A model generated the notes under the pieces. That model saw only the letters and a program-made list of their open reading frames with translations, did not search any database and was not told where the DNA came from. Shown one piece after another: positions 25,696-39,060 of a stretch of 64,000 nucleotides of DNA; position 1 is the first letter of the stretch; each line of letters opens with the position of its first letter. The stretch is from Colletes latitarsis (lineage: Eukaryota > Arthropoda > Insecta > Hymenoptera > Colletidae): positions 26,820,001 to 26,884,000 of the forward strand of contig NW_027488368.1 of assembly GCF_051014445.1 (NCBI RefSeq), given 5' to 3'. The translations under genes and the position numbers were made by a program.

Positions 25696-25789
25696 GAACC
25701 AGGTTTTATAGACAGTTTCAGTGTAGTACCACATTACTACGTGATCCAATCCTAAAAAAAGCCCAGGTTCTGGCCATTCAAGTATGCGA

Positions 25790-27115
25790 AAAATGCGAAA
25801 GTATGAGCTAGATGATTGCAAATACCAGACCTAACCCAGACATAACCGGTGTTTCCCCCTAAATTATTGATCGAAACCAGCTTTAATTGACAGTACCAGT
25901 GTAGTACGACATTACTACGTGATACAAATCAGAAAAAGCCCAGGATCTGGCCAGCAAGTATGCGAAAAATGCGAAAGTATGAGCTAGATGATGGCAAATA
26001 CCAGACGTAACCCAGACATAACCGCCGTTATCCTCTAAAATATAAACCGCAACCACGTTTAATTGACTGTTTCGGTGCGGTACCACAATACTATGTGATC
26101 CAAACCAGAAAAAGCCCAGGATCTGACCATTCAAGTATGCGAAAAATGCGAAAGTATGAGCTAGATGATTGCAAATACAAGAACTATCCCTGACATAACC
26201 GGCGTTATCCTCTAAAATATTAAACGGTACCAGGTTTAATTGACTGTTTCGGTGTAGTACCACATTACTACATAATCCAAACCGGAAAATACCCAGGATC
26301 TGACCAAGAAGTATGCGAAAAATGCGAAAGTATGAGCTAGATGATTGCAAATACAATAACTATCCCTGACATAACCGGCGTTATCCTCTAAAATATTAAA
26401 CGGTACCAGGTTTAATTGACTGTTTCGGTGTGGTACCACATTACTACATAATCCAAACCGGAAAATACCCAGGAACTGACCAACAAGTATGCGAAAAATG
26501 CGAAAGTATGAGCTAGATGATTGCAAATACTGGAACTAACCCAGACATAACCGGCGTTGTTCCCTCATATATTAATCGGAACCAGGTTTAATAGACAGTT
26601 TCAGTGTAGTACCACATTACTACGTGATCCAATCTAAAAAAAGCCCAGGTTCTGGCCATTCAAGTATGCGAAAAATGCGAAAGTATGAGCTAGATGATGG
26701 CAAATACCAGACCTATCCCAGACATAACCGGTGATTCCCCCTAAAATATTGATCGAAACCAGGTATAATTGTCTGTCGAAATTGCAACCAGGTTTAATTG
26801 ACTGTTTCGATTTGGTACCACACTACTACGTGATCCAAATCAGCAGGAGCCAAGAATCTGGCCAACAAGTATGCGAAAAATGTGAAAGTATGAGTCAGAT
26901 GATTGCAAATACCAGACCTAACCCAGACATAACCGGCGTTATCCTCCAAAATATTAATCGACACCAGGTTTAATAGACTGTTTCGGTGTGGTGCCACATT
27001 ACTACGCGATCCAATCTAAAAAAAGCCCAGGTTCTGGCCATTCAAGTATGCGAAAAATGCGAAAGTATGAGCTAGATGATTGCAAATACCAGACCTAACC
27101 CAGACATAACCGGTA
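25790..27115. repeat. 1.3-kb duplicon, copy 2 (partner 10,005-11,330)
   Basis: This block matches at a constant offset of 15,785 bp and includes the over-long monomer at 26,751-26,804. The match ends in CCCAGACATAACCGGTATATCC, where the left copy reads CCCAGGCATAACCGGCG. Confidence 0.83.
26751..26804. repeat. Over-long monomer, second copy
   Basis: Same partial internal duplication as at 10,966-11,019: CCAGGTATAATTGTCTGTC is followed directly by GAAATTGCAACCAGG. It marks the two copies as related by descent. Confidence 0.8.
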
Positions 27116-28369
27116 TATCCCCCTAAAATATTGATCGAAACCAGCTTTAGTTGACTGTTTCGGTTTGGTACCACATTACTACGTGATCCAAATCAGCAAG
27201 AGCCCAGGATCTGGCCAACAAGTATGCGACAAATGCGAAAGTATGAGGCAGATGATTGCAAATACCGGTCCTAACACAAACCTAACCGGCGTTGTTCTCT
27301 AAAATATTAATCGCAAACAGGTTTAATTGACTGTTTCGGTGTGGTACCACATTACTATGTGATCCAAACCAAAAAAAACCTAGGATCTGGCCAACAAGTA
27401 TGCGACAAATGCGAAAGTATGAGCTAGATGATGGCAAATACCAGACCTAACCCAGACATAACCGGCGTTATGTTCTAAAATATTAATCGGAACCAGGTTT
27501 AATAGACAGTTTCAGTGTAGTACCACATTACTACGTGATCCAATCTAAAAAAAGCCCAGGTTCTGGCCATTCAAGTATGCGAAAAGTGCGAAAGTATGAG
27601 CTAGATGATGGCAAATACCAGACCTAACCCAGACATAACCGCCGTTATCCTCTAAAATATAAATCGCAACCAGGCTTAATTGACTGTTTCAGTGTGGAAC
27701 CACATTACAACGTGATCCAAACCGGAAAAACCCAGGATCTGGCCAACAAGAATGCAAAACATGCGAAAGTATGAAGCACATGATGGCAAATACCAGACCT
27801 AACCCTGACATAACCGGCGTTATCCTCTAAAATATTAATCGCAACCAGGTTTAATTGACTGTTTCGGTGTGGTACCACATTACTATGTAATCCAAGCCAG
27901 AAAAGACCCAGGATCTAGGCAACAAGTATGCGAAGAATGCGAAAGTATGAGTCAGATGATGGCAAATACCAGACCTAACCCAGGCATAACCGGCGTTATC
28001 CTCTAAAATATTAATCGGAACCAGGTATAATTGTCTGTCTCAGTGTAGTACCACATTACTACGTAATCCAAACCGGAAAAAACCCAGGATCTGGCCAAGA
28101 AGTATGCGAAAAATGCGAAAGTATGAGCTAGGTGATTGCAAATACTGGAACTAACCCAGACATAACCGGCGTTATCCTCTAAAATATTAATCGGAACCAT
28201 GATTAATTGACTGTTTCGGTTTGGTACCACATTACTACGTGATCCAAATCAGCAGGAGCCAAGAATCTGGCCATTCAAGTATGCGAAAGTTGCGAAAGTA
28301 TGAGCCAATGATCGCAAATACCAGAACTAACCCCGACATAACCGGAGTTATCCTCCAAAATATTAATCG
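27090..28369. repeat. 1.3-kb duplicon, copy 1 (partner 39,061-40,341)
   Basis: About 7.3 monomers match at offset 11,971. They share rarities such as AACCAAAAAAAACCTAGG, TATGCGACAAATGCG and GAAAGTTGCGAAAG. One extra A (CCAGAAACTAACC) is present in the right copy near 40,294. Confidence 0.82.
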
Positions 28370-28474
28370 CAACCAGGTCTAGTTGACTGTTTCGGTGTGG
28401 TACCACATTACTATGTAATCCAAACCAGAAAAAAACCCAGGATCTAGACAACAAGTATGCGAAGAATGCGAAAG

Positions 28475-30581
28475 TATGAGTCAGATGATGGCAAATACCA
28501 GACCTAACCCAGACCTAACCGGTGTTTCCCCCTAAAATATTGATCGAAACCAGCTTTAATTGACAGTACCAGTGTGGTACGACATTACTACGTGATACAA
28601 ATCAGAAAAAGCCCAGGATCTGGCCAGCAGGTATGCGAAAAATGCGAAAGTATGAGCTAGATGATGGCAAATACCAGACCTAACCCAGACATAACCGCCG
28701 TTATCCTCTAAAATATAAACCGCAACCAGGTTTAAATGACTGTTTCGGTGCGGTACCACATTACTATGTGATCCAAACCAGAAAAAACCCAGGATCTGGC
28801 CAACAAGAATGCAAAAAATGCGAAAGTATGAGTCAGATGATTGCAAATACCAGACCTATCCCAGACATAACCGGCGTTGTCCTCTAAAATATTAATCGGA
28901 ACCAGGTTTAATTGACTGTTTCGGTGCGGTACCACAATACTATGTGATCCAAACCAGAAAAAACCCAGGATCTGGCCAACAAGAATGCATAAAATGCGAA
29001 AGTATGAGGTAGATGATGGCAAATACCAGACCTAACCCAGACATAACCGGCGTTATCCCCTAAAATATTAGTCGGAACCAGTTTTAATTGACCCCGTCAG
29101 TGTGGCACTACATTACTACGTGATCTAAATTAGAAAAAGCCCACGATCTGGCCAACAAGTATGCGAAAAATGCGAAAGTGTGAGCTAGATGATGGCAAAT
29201 ACCAGACCTAACCCAGACATAACCGCCGTTATCCTCTAAAATTTAAATCGCAACCAGGCTTAATTGACTGTTTCAGTGTGGTACCACATTACTATGTGAT
29301 CCAAACCAGAAAAAACCCAGGATCTGGCCAACAAGTATGCGAAAAATGCGAAAGTATGAGCTAGATGATTGCAAATACCAGACCTAGCCCAGACATAACC
29401 GGTGTTTCCCCCTAAAATATTGATCGAAACCAGCTTTAATTGACAGTACCAGTGTGGGACGACATTACTACGTGATACAAATCAGAAAAAGCCCAGGATC
29501 TGGCCAGCAAGTATGCGAAAAATGCGAAAGTATGAGCTAGATGATGGCAAATACCAGACCTAACCGAGACATAACCGCCGTTATCCTCTAAAATATAAAC
29601 CGCAACCAGGTTTAATTGACTGTTTCGGTGCGGTACCACAATACTATGTGATCCAAACCAGAAAAAACCCAGGATCTGGCCAACAGGATTGCAGAAAATG
29701 CGAAAGTATGAACTAGGTGATTGCAAATACTAGAACTAACCCAGACATAACCGGCGTTATCCTCTAAAATATTAATCGGAACCAGGTATAATTGTCTGTC
29801 TCAGTGTAGTACCACATTACTACGAGATCCAAATCAGAAAAAGCCCAGGATCTGGCCATTCAACTGTGCGAAAAATGCGAAAGTATGAGCCAGATGATTG
29901 CAAATACGAAAACTAACCCAGACATAACCGGCGTTATCCTCTAAAATATTAATCGGAACCAGGTTCAATTGACCCCTTCAGTGTGATACTACATTACTAC
30001 GTGATCCAAATCAGCAAAAGCACAGGAACTGTCCAACAAGTATGCGAAAAATGCGAAAGTATGAGCTAGATGATGGCAAATACCAAACCTAACCCAGACA
30101 TAACCGGCGCTATCCTCTAAAATATTAATCGGAACCAGGTTTTATAGACAGTTTCAGTGTAGTACCACATTACTGCGTGATCCAATCTAAAAAAAGCCCA
30201 GATCTGGCCATTCAAGTATGCGAAAAATGCGAAAGTATGAGCTAGATGATGGCAAATAACAGACCTAACCCAGACATAACCGCCGTTATCCTCTAAAATA
30301 TTGATCGAAGCCAGCATTAATTGACTGTTTCGGTTTGGTACCACATTACTACGTGATCCAAATCAGCAAGAGCCCAGAATCAGGCCAACAAGTATACCCA
30401 AAATGCGAAAGTATGAGTCAGATGATTGCAAATACCAGACCTAACCCAGCCATAACCGGCGTTATCATTTAAAATATTAATCGGAACCAGGTTTAATTGA
30501 CCCCGTCAGTGTGGTACCACATTACTACGTGATCCAAATCAGCAAAAGACCAGGATCTGGCCAACATGTATGCGAAAAATG
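28475..30581. repeat. 2.1-kb duplicon, copy 1 of 3
   Basis: About 12 monomers recur at 31,825-33,754 (offset 3,350, then 3,173) and from 28,690 onward at 41,192-43,083 (offset 12,502). Shared marks include GACCTAGCCCAGAC, GTGGGACGACATT and CAACAGGATTGCAG. The middle copy lacks one 177-bp monomer at about 33,080 that the other two keep. Confidence 0.85.
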
Positions 30582-31268
30582 GGAAAGTGTGAACTAGATG
30601 ATTCCAAACACGAGAACTAACCCAGACATAACCGGCGCTGTCCTCCAAAATATTAATCGGAAACAGGATTAATTGATTGTTCCAGTGTGGTACCACATTA
30701 CTACGTGATCAAAATCATCAAAAGACCAGGATCTGGCCAACAAGTATGCGAAAAATGCGAAAGTATGAGGCATATGATTGCAAATACCAGACCTAACACA
30801 AACCTAACCGGCGTTGTTCTCTAAATTATTAATCGGAACCTGGCTTAATTGACTGTTCCAGTGTGGTACCACATTACAACGTGATCCAAACCGGAAAAAA
30901 CCCAGGATCTGGCCAACAAGAATGCAAAACATGCGAAAGTATGAGGCACATAATGGCAAATACCAGACCTAACCCAGACATAACCGGCGTTATCCTCTAA
31001 AATATTAATCGCAACCAGGTCTAGTTGACTGTTTCGGTGTGGTACCACATTACTATGTAATCCAAACCAGAAAAAAACCCAGGATCTAGACAACAAGTAT
31101 GCGAAGAATGCGAAAGTATGAGTCAGATGATGGCAAATACTAGACCTAACCCAGACATAACCGGTGTTTACCCCTAAAAAATATTGATCGAAACCAGCTT
31201 TAATAGACTGTTGCGGTTTGGTACCACATTACTACGTGATCCAAATCAGCAAGAGCCCAGAATCTGGA
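30562..31268. repeat. 0.7-kb duplicon (partner 40,420-41,126)
   Basis: Four monomers match at offset 9,858, with shared GGAAAGTGTGAACTAG, GATCAAAATCATC and CCCCTAAAAAATATTG marks. Beyond the ends the two contexts differ, so the block was moved as a unit. Confidence 0.78.
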
Positions 31269-31824
31269 CAACAAGTATGCGAAAAATGCGAAAGTATGAG
31301 TCAGATGACGGCAAATACCAGACCTAACCCAGACATAACTGGCGTTATCCACTAATATATTAATCTGAACCAGGTTTAATAGTCAGTTTTGAGTGTAGTA
31401 CCACATTACTACGTGATCCAAATCAGAAAAAGCCCAGGATCTGGCCAACAAGTATGCTAAAAATGCGAAAGTATGAGCTAGGTGATTGCAAATACTGGAA
31501 CTAACCCAGACATAACCGGCGTTATCCTCCAAAATATTAATCGGAACCAGGATTAATTGACTGTTTCGGTTTGGTACCACATTACTACGTGATCCAAATC
31601 AGCAAGAGCCAAGAATCTGGCCATTCAAGTATGCGTAAGATGCGAAAGTTTGAGCCAGATGATCGCAAATACCAGAACTGGCCCCGACATAACCGGAGTG
31701 ATCCTATAAAATATTAATCGTAACCAAGTTTAGTTGACAGCTTCGGTGTGGTACCACGTTACTACGTGATCCAAACCAGAAAAAACCCAGGATCTGGCCA
31801 ACAAGTATGCGAAGATTGCTAAAG

Positions 31825-33754
31825 TATGAGTCAGATGATGGCAAATACCAGACCTAACCCAGACCTAACCGGTGTTTCCCCCTAAAATATTGATCGAAAC
31901 CAGCTTTAATTGACAGTACCAGTGTGGTACGACATTACTACGTGATACAAATCAGAAAAAGCCCAGGATCTGGCCAGCAGGTATGCGAAAAATGCGAAAG
32001 TATGAGCTAGATGATGGCAAATACCAGACCTAACCCAGACATAACCGCCGTTATCCTCTAAAATATAAACCGCAACCAGGTTTAAATGACTGTTTCGGTG
32101 CGGTACCACATTACTATGTGATCCAAACCAGAAAAAACCCAGGATCTGGCCAACAAGAATGCAAAAAATGCGAAAGTATGAGTCAGATGATTGCAAATAC
32201 CAGACCTATCCCAGACATAACCGGCGTTGTCCTCTAAAATATTAATCGGAACCAGGTTTAATTGACTGTTTCGGTGCGGTACCACAATACTATGTGATCC
32301 AAACCAGAAAAAACCCAGGATCTGGCCAACAAGAATGCATAAAATGCGAAAGTATGAGGTAGATGATGGCAAATACCAGACCTAACCCAGACATAACCGG
32401 CGTTATCCCCTAAAATATTAGTCGGAACCAGTTTTAATTGACCCCGTCAGTGTGGCACTACATTACTACGTGATCTAAATTAGAAAAAGCCCACGATCTG
32501 GCCAACAAGTATGCGAAAAATGCGAAAGTGTGAGCTAGATGATGGCAAATACCAGACCTAACCCAGACATAACCGCCGTTATCCTCTAAAATTTAAATCG
32601 CAACCAGGCTTAATTGACTGTTTCAGTGTGGTACCACATTACTATGTGATCCAAACCAGAAAAAACCCAGGATCTGGCCAACAAGTATGCGAAAAATGCG
32701 AAAGTATGAGCTAGATGATTGCAAATACCAGACCTAGCCCAGACATAACCGGTGTTTCCCCCTAAAATATTGATCGAAACCAGCTTTAATTGACAGTACC
32801 AGTGTGGGACGACATTACTACGTGATACAAATCAGAAAAAGCCCAGGATCTGGCCAGCAAGTATGCGAAAAATGCGAAAGTATGAGCTAGATGATGGCAA
32901 ATACCAGACCTAACCGAGACATAACCGCCGTTATCCTCTAAAATATAAACCGCAACCAGGTTTAATTGACTGTTTCGGTGCGGTACCACAATACTATGTG
33001 ATCCAAACCAGAAAAAACCCAGGATCTGGCCAACAGGATTGCAGAAAATGCGAAAGTATGAACTAGGTGATTGCAAATACGAAAACTAACCCAGACATAA
33101 CCGGCGTTATCCTCTAAAATATTAATCGGAACCAGGTTCAATAGACCCCTTCAGTGTGATACTACATTACTACGTGATCCAAATCAGCAAAAGCACAGGA
33201 ACTGTCCAACAAGTATGCGAAAAATGCGAAAGTATGAGCTAGATGATGGCAAATACCAGACCTAACCCAGACATAACCGGCGCTATCCTCTAAAATATTA
33301 ATCGGAACCAGGTTTTATAGACAGTTTCAGTGTAGTACCACATTACTGCGTGATCCAATCTAAAAAAAGCCCAGATCTGGCCATTCAAGTATGCGAAAAA
33401 TGCGAAAGTATGAGCTAGATGATGGCAAATAACAGACCTAACCCAGACATAACCGCCGTTATCCTCTAAAATATTGATCGAAGCCAGCATTAATTGACTG
33501 TTTCGGTTTGGTACCACATTACTACGTGATCCAAATCAGCAAGAGCCCAGAATCAGGCCAACAAGTATACCCAAAATGCGAAAGTATGAGTCAGATGATT
33601 GCAAATACCAGACCTAACCCAGCCATAACCGGCGTTATCATTTAAAATATTAATCGGAACCAGGTTTAATTGACCCCGTCAGTGTGGTACCACATTACTA
33701 CGTGATCCAAATCAGCAAAAGACCAGGATCTGGCCAACATGTATGCGAAAAATG
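31825..33754. repeat. 2.1-kb duplicon, copy 2 of 3 (one monomer deleted)
   Basis: This copy follows 28,475-30,581 at offset 3,350 up to about 33,075, then at offset 3,173. The loss of 177 bp is one monomer, expected from a misaligned exchange. The junction reads AATACGAAAACTAACCC. Confidence 0.83.
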
Positions 33755-33846
33755 CGTAAGTAAGAGCCAGATGATTGCACATTCCAGACCTAACCCAGAC
33801 GTAACCGGCGTTATCCTCTAAAATATTAATCGCAACCAGGTTTAAT

Positions 33847-33937
33847 AGACAGTTTTGAGTGTAGTAACACATTACTACGTGATCCAAATCAGAAAAAGCC
33901 CAGGATCTGGCCAACAAGTATGCGAAAAATGCGATAT
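33847..33937. repeat. Mismatched patch 1 inside the 9.33-kb duplicon
   Basis: This copy reads AGACAGTTTTGAGTGTAG and ends in GCGATATTATGAG. The counterpart 43,176-43,265 reads TGACTGTTACGGTGTGG and ends in GCGAAAGTATGAG. Sequence on both sides of the patch agrees between copies. Confidence 0.8.
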
Positions 33938-34110
33938 TATGAGCTAGATGATGGGAAATACCAGACCTAACCCAGACATAACCGCCGTTATCCTCTAAAA
34001 TATAAATGGCAACCAGGTTTAATTGACTGTTTCGGTGTGGTACCACATTACTATGTGATCAAACCAGAAAAAACCCAAGGTCTGGCCAACAGGTATGCGA
34101 GAAATGCAAA

Positions 34111-34165
34111 AGCAAAAGGATGATGATTGCAATTATCAGACGTAACCCAGACCTAAAGGGTGTTA
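34111..34165. repeat. B2-type monomer core (first of the series)
   Basis: The core reads GCAAAAGGATGATGATTGC, then AATTATCAGACGTAACCC and an ACCTAA ending, in place of the common GTATGAG...CAGACATAACC. This is the leftmost B2 unit I found. About 22 follow, for example near 36,049, 38,691, 45,375, 51,608, 53,720, 56,889 and 61,811. Confidence 0.8.
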
Positions 34166-35195
34166 TCCTCTAAAATATTAAGCGCAACGAGGTTTAATCG
34201 ACTGTTTCGGTGTGGTACCACATTACTATGTGATCCAAACCAGAAAAAACCCAGGATCTGCCCAACAAGTATGTGAAGAATGCGAAAGTATGAGTCAGAT
34301 GATTGCAAATACCAGACCTAACACAAACCTAACCGGCGTTGTTCTCTAAAATATTAATCGTAACCAAGTTTAATTGACTGCTTCGGTGTGGTACCACGTT
34401 ACTACGTGATCCAAACCAAAAAAAACCCAGGAGCTGGCCAACAAGTATGCGAAAAATGTGAAAGTATGAGTCAGATGATTGCAAATACCAGACCTAACCC
34501 AGACATAACCGGCGTTATCCTCTAAAATATTAATCGGAACCAGGTTTAATTGACTTTTTCGGTGTGGTACCACAATACAACGTGATCCAAACCAGAAAAA
34601 GCCCAGGATCTGGCCAACAAGTATGCGAAAAATGCGAAAGTATGAGACAGATGATTACAAATACCAGACCTAATCCAGACATAACCGGTGTTTCCCCCTA
34701 AAATATTGATCGAAACCAGCATTAATTGACTGTTTCGGTTTGGTACCACATTACTACGTGATCCAAATCAGCGAGAGCCCAGGATCTGGCCATTCAAGTA
34801 TGCGAAAAATGGGTAAGTATGATTCAGATGATTGCCAATACCAGACCTAACCCAGACATAACCGGCGTTATCCTCCAAAATATTAATCAGAACGAGGTTT
34901 AATTGAACCCTTCAGTGTGGTAGCACATTACTACGTGATCCAAATCAGCAAGAGCTCAGGATCTGGCCGACAGGTATGCGAAAAATGCGAAGGTATGAGT
35001 CAAATGATGGCAAATACCAGACCTAACCCAGACATAACCGGTGTTCCCCCTAAAATATTAATCGGAACCAGGTATAATTGTCTGTCTCAGTGTAGTACCA
35101 CATTACTACGTGATGCATATCAGCAAGAGCTCAGGATCTGGCCAACAGGTATGCGAAAAATGCGAAAGTATGAGTCAGATCATGGCAAATACCAG

Positions 35196-35325
35196 ACCTA
35201 ACCCAGACATAACCGGCGTTATCCTCCAAAATATTAATCAGAACGAGGTTTAATTGAACCCTTCAGTGTGGTAGCACATTACTACGTGATCCAAATCAGC
35301 AAGAGCTCAGGATCTGGCCGACAGG
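35196..35325. repeat. Mismatched patch 2 inside the 9.33-kb duplicon
   Basis: Here the unit has AATCAGAACGAGGTTTAATT and GAACCCTTCAGTGTGGTAGC. The counterpart 44,524-44,654 has AGTCGCAACCAGGTTTAATT and GGTTCTGGCCATTCGAG. Flanks on both sides agree between the copies. Confidence 0.8.
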
Positions 35326-37407
35326 TATGCGAAAAATACGAAAGTATGAGCTAGATGATGGCAAATACCAGACCTAACCCAGACATAACCGGCGTTATTC
35401 TCTAAAATATTAATCGGAACCAGGTTTAATTTACTGTTTCGGTGTGGTACCACATTACTACGTGATCCAAATCAGCAAAAGCCCAGGATCTGGCCAACAA
35501 GCATTCGAAAAATGCGAAAGTATGAGCTAGATGATGGCAAATACCAGACCTAACACAGACATAACCGGCGTTATCCTCTAAAATATTAATCGGAACTAGG
35601 TTTAATTGACTGTTTCGGTGTGGTGCCACATTACTACGTGATCCAAACTAGAAAAAGCCCAGGTTCTGGCCATTCGAGTATGTGAAAAATACGAAAGTAT
35701 GAGCTAGATGATGGCAAATACCAGACCTAACCCAGACATAACCGGCGTTATTCTCTAAAATATTAATCGGAACCAGGTTTAATTTACTGTTTCGGTGTGG
35801 TACCACATTACTACGTGATCCAAATCAGCAAAAGCCAAGGATCTGGCAACAAGTATGGGAAAAATGCGAAAGTATGGGCCAGATGATTGCAAATACTAGA
35901 ACTAACCCAGACATAACCGGCGTTATCCTCTAAATTATTAATCGGAACCAGGTATAATTGGCTGTCTCAGTGTAGTACCATATTACTACGTAATCCAAAT
36001 CTGAAAAAACCAAGGATCTGGCCAACAAGTATGCGAGAAATGCGAAAGCAGGAGGATGATGATTGCAATTATCAGACGTAACCCAGACCTAACCGGTGAT
36101 ATACTCTAAAATGTTATTCGGAACCAGGTTTAATTGACTGTTTCGGTGTGGTACCACATTATTACGTAATCCAAACCGGAAAAGCCCAGGATCTGGCCAA
36201 CAAGTATGGGAAAAATGCGAAAGTATGGGCCAGATGACTCCAAATACTAGAACTAACACAGACATACCCGGCGTTATCCTCTAAAATATTAATCGGAACC
36301 AAGTATAATTGTCTGTCTCAGTGTAGTACCACATTACTACGAGATCCAAATCAGAAAAAGCCCAGGATCTGGCCAAGAAGTATGCGAAAAATGCGAAATT
36401 ATTATTCAGATGATTGCAAATGCCAGACCTAATCCAGACATAACCGGCGTTATCCTCTAAAATATTAATCGGAACCAGGTTTAATTGACTGTTTCGGTGT
36501 GGTACCACATTATTACATAATCCAAATCAGAAAAAACCAAGGATCTGGCCAACAAGTATGCGAGAAATGCGAAAGCAGGAGGATGATGATTGCAATTATC
36601 AGACGTAACCCAGACCTAACCGGTGATATCCTCAAAAATATTAATCGAAACCAGGTTTAATTGACTCCTTCAGTGTGGCACCACATTACTACGTGATCCA
36701 AATCAGCAAAAGCCCAGGATCTGGCCAACATGTATGCGAAAAATGCGAAAGTATGAACTAGATGATTGCAAATACGAGAACTAACCCAGACATAACCGGC
36801 GTTATCCTCTAAAATATTAATCGGAACCAGGTTTAATTGACTGTTCCTGTGTGGTACCACATTATTACGTAATCCGAACCGGAAAAAACCCAGGATCTGG
36901 CCAACAAGTATGCGAAAAATGCGAAACTATGAGCCAGATAATTGCTAATACCGGAACTAACGCAAATATAACCGGCGTTATCCTCTAAAATATTAATCGC
37001 AACCAGGTTTAATTGACAGTTTCGGTTTGGTACCACATTACTTCGTGATCCAAATCAGAAAAAGCCCAGGATCTGGCCAACAAGTATGCGAAAAATGCAA
37101 AAGCAAGAGGAAGATAATTGCAATTACCAGACGGTGCCCAGAACTAACCGGTGTTATCCCCTAAAATGTTGATAGAATACAGGTTGAATTGACTATTTCA
37201 TTGTGGCACCACATTAGTACGTGATCCTAACCAGTAATAAACCCAGGATCTGGCCAACAAGAATGCAAAAAATGCGAAAGTATGAGGCAGATGATTGCAA
37301 ATACCAGACCTAACACAAACCTAACCGGCGTTGTTCTCTAAAATATTAATCGGAACCAGGTTTAATTGACTGTTTCAGTGTGGTACCACATTACTACGTG
37401 ATCCAAA

Positions 37408-38801
37408 TCAGCACGAGCCCAGGATCTGGCCAACAAGTATGCGAAAAATGCGAAAGTATGAGCTAGATGATGGCAAATACCAGAACTAACGCAAACATAA
37501 CCGGCGTTATCCTCCAAACTAATAATCGGAACCAGGTATAATTGACTTTTTCGGTGTGGTACCATATTACTACATAATCCAAAACGGGAAAAACCCAGGA
37601 TCTGGCCAAGAAGTATGCGAAAAATGCGAAAGTATGAGCCAGATGATTGCAAATACTGGAACAAACCCAGACATAACCGGCGTTATCCTCTAAAATATTA
37701 ATCGGAACCAGGTATAATTGACTTTTTCGGTGTGGTACCATATTACTACGTAATCCAAAACGGAAAACCCAGGATCTGGCCAAGAAGTATGCGAAAAATG
37801 CGAAAGTATGAGCCAGATGATTGCAAATACTGGAACTAACCCAGACATAACCGGCGTTATCCTCTAAAATATTAATCGGAATCAGGTTTAATTGACTGTT
37901 CCAGTGTGCCACCACATTACTATGTAATCAAACCAGAATAAACCCAGGGTCTTGCCAACAGGTATGCGAGAAATGCGAAAGCAAAAGGATGATGATTGCA
38001 ATTTACAGACGTAACCCAAACCTAACCGGTGTTATCCTCTAAAATATTAATCGGAACCAGGTTTAATTGACTGTTCCGGTGTGGCACCACATTACTATGT
38101 AATCAAACCAGAATAAACCCAGGGTCTGGCCAACAAGTATGCGAAAAATGCGAAGGTATGAGACAGATGATTGCAAATACTGGAACTAACCCAGACATAA
38201 CCGGCGTTATCCTCTAAAATATTAATCGGAACCAGGTATAATTGACTTTTTCGGTGTGGTACCATATTACTACGTAATCCAAAACGGAAAAAACCCAGGA
38301 TCTGGAGAACAAGTATGGGAAAAATGCGAAAGTATGGGCCAGATGATTGCAAATACCAGAACTAACCCAGGCATAACCGCCGTGATCCTCCAAAATATTA
38401 ATCGGAACCAGGTTTAATTGACTGTTTCGGTGTTGTACCACAATACTACGTGATCCATACCAGAAAAACCCAGGATCTGGCCAACAAGTATGCGAAAAAT
38501 GCGAACGTATGAGACAGATGATTAGAAGTACCAGGCCTAACCCAGACACAACCGGTGTGTCCCCCAATAATATTGATCGAAACCAGCTTTAATTGACTAT
38601 TTGGGTGTGGTACCACATTACTACGTGATGCAAATCAGCGGGGGCCCAGGATCTGGTCAACAAGTATGCGAGAAAAGCGAAAGCAAATGGATAATGATTG
38701 CAATTATCAGACGTAACCCAGACCTAACCGGTGTAAACCTCTAAAATATTAATCGCAACGAGGTTTAATCGACAGTTTCGGTGTGGTACCACATTACTAC
38801 A
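37408..38801. repeat. Continuation of the duplicon (partners in 47,088-49,363)
   Basis: This stretch matches 47,088 onward at offset 9,680 (55 x 176) to about 38,136. After one extra monomer on the right, it matches at offset 9,856 (56 x 176). The part 38,137-38,801 is single here but is present twice on the right as the 703-bp tandem pair. Confidence 0.82.
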
Positions 38802-39060
38802 TGATCCAAACCGGAAAATACCCAGGATCTGACCAAGAAGTATGCGAAAAATGCGAAAGTATGAGCTAGATGATTGCAAATACTGGAACTAACCCAGACA
38901 TAACTGGCGTTGTTCTCTCATATATTAATCGGAACCAGGTTTAATAGACAGTTTTGAGTGTATTACCACATTACTACGAGTTCCAAATCAGAAAAAGACC
39001 AGGATCTGGCCAACAAGTATGCGAAAAATGCGAAAGTGTGAGTCAGATGATGGCAAATAC
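38802..39060. repeat. Satellite monomers between duplicons
   Basis: About 1.5 ordinary monomers with TAATAGACAGTTTTGAGTG and GGAAAATACCC marks of the left-hand family. No gene is present. Confidence 0.6.

Larger units (their letters stand above)
33290..37407. repeat. 4.1-kb duplicon, copy 1 (partner 42,619-46,735)
   Basis: About 23 monomers match at an offset of 9,328-9,329, which is 53 x 176 bp. Most of the block looks near-identical. Two short patches (33,847-33,937 and 35,196-35,325) do not match their counterparts, although both sides of each do. The match then continues past two extra monomers in the right copy. Confidence 0.86.
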
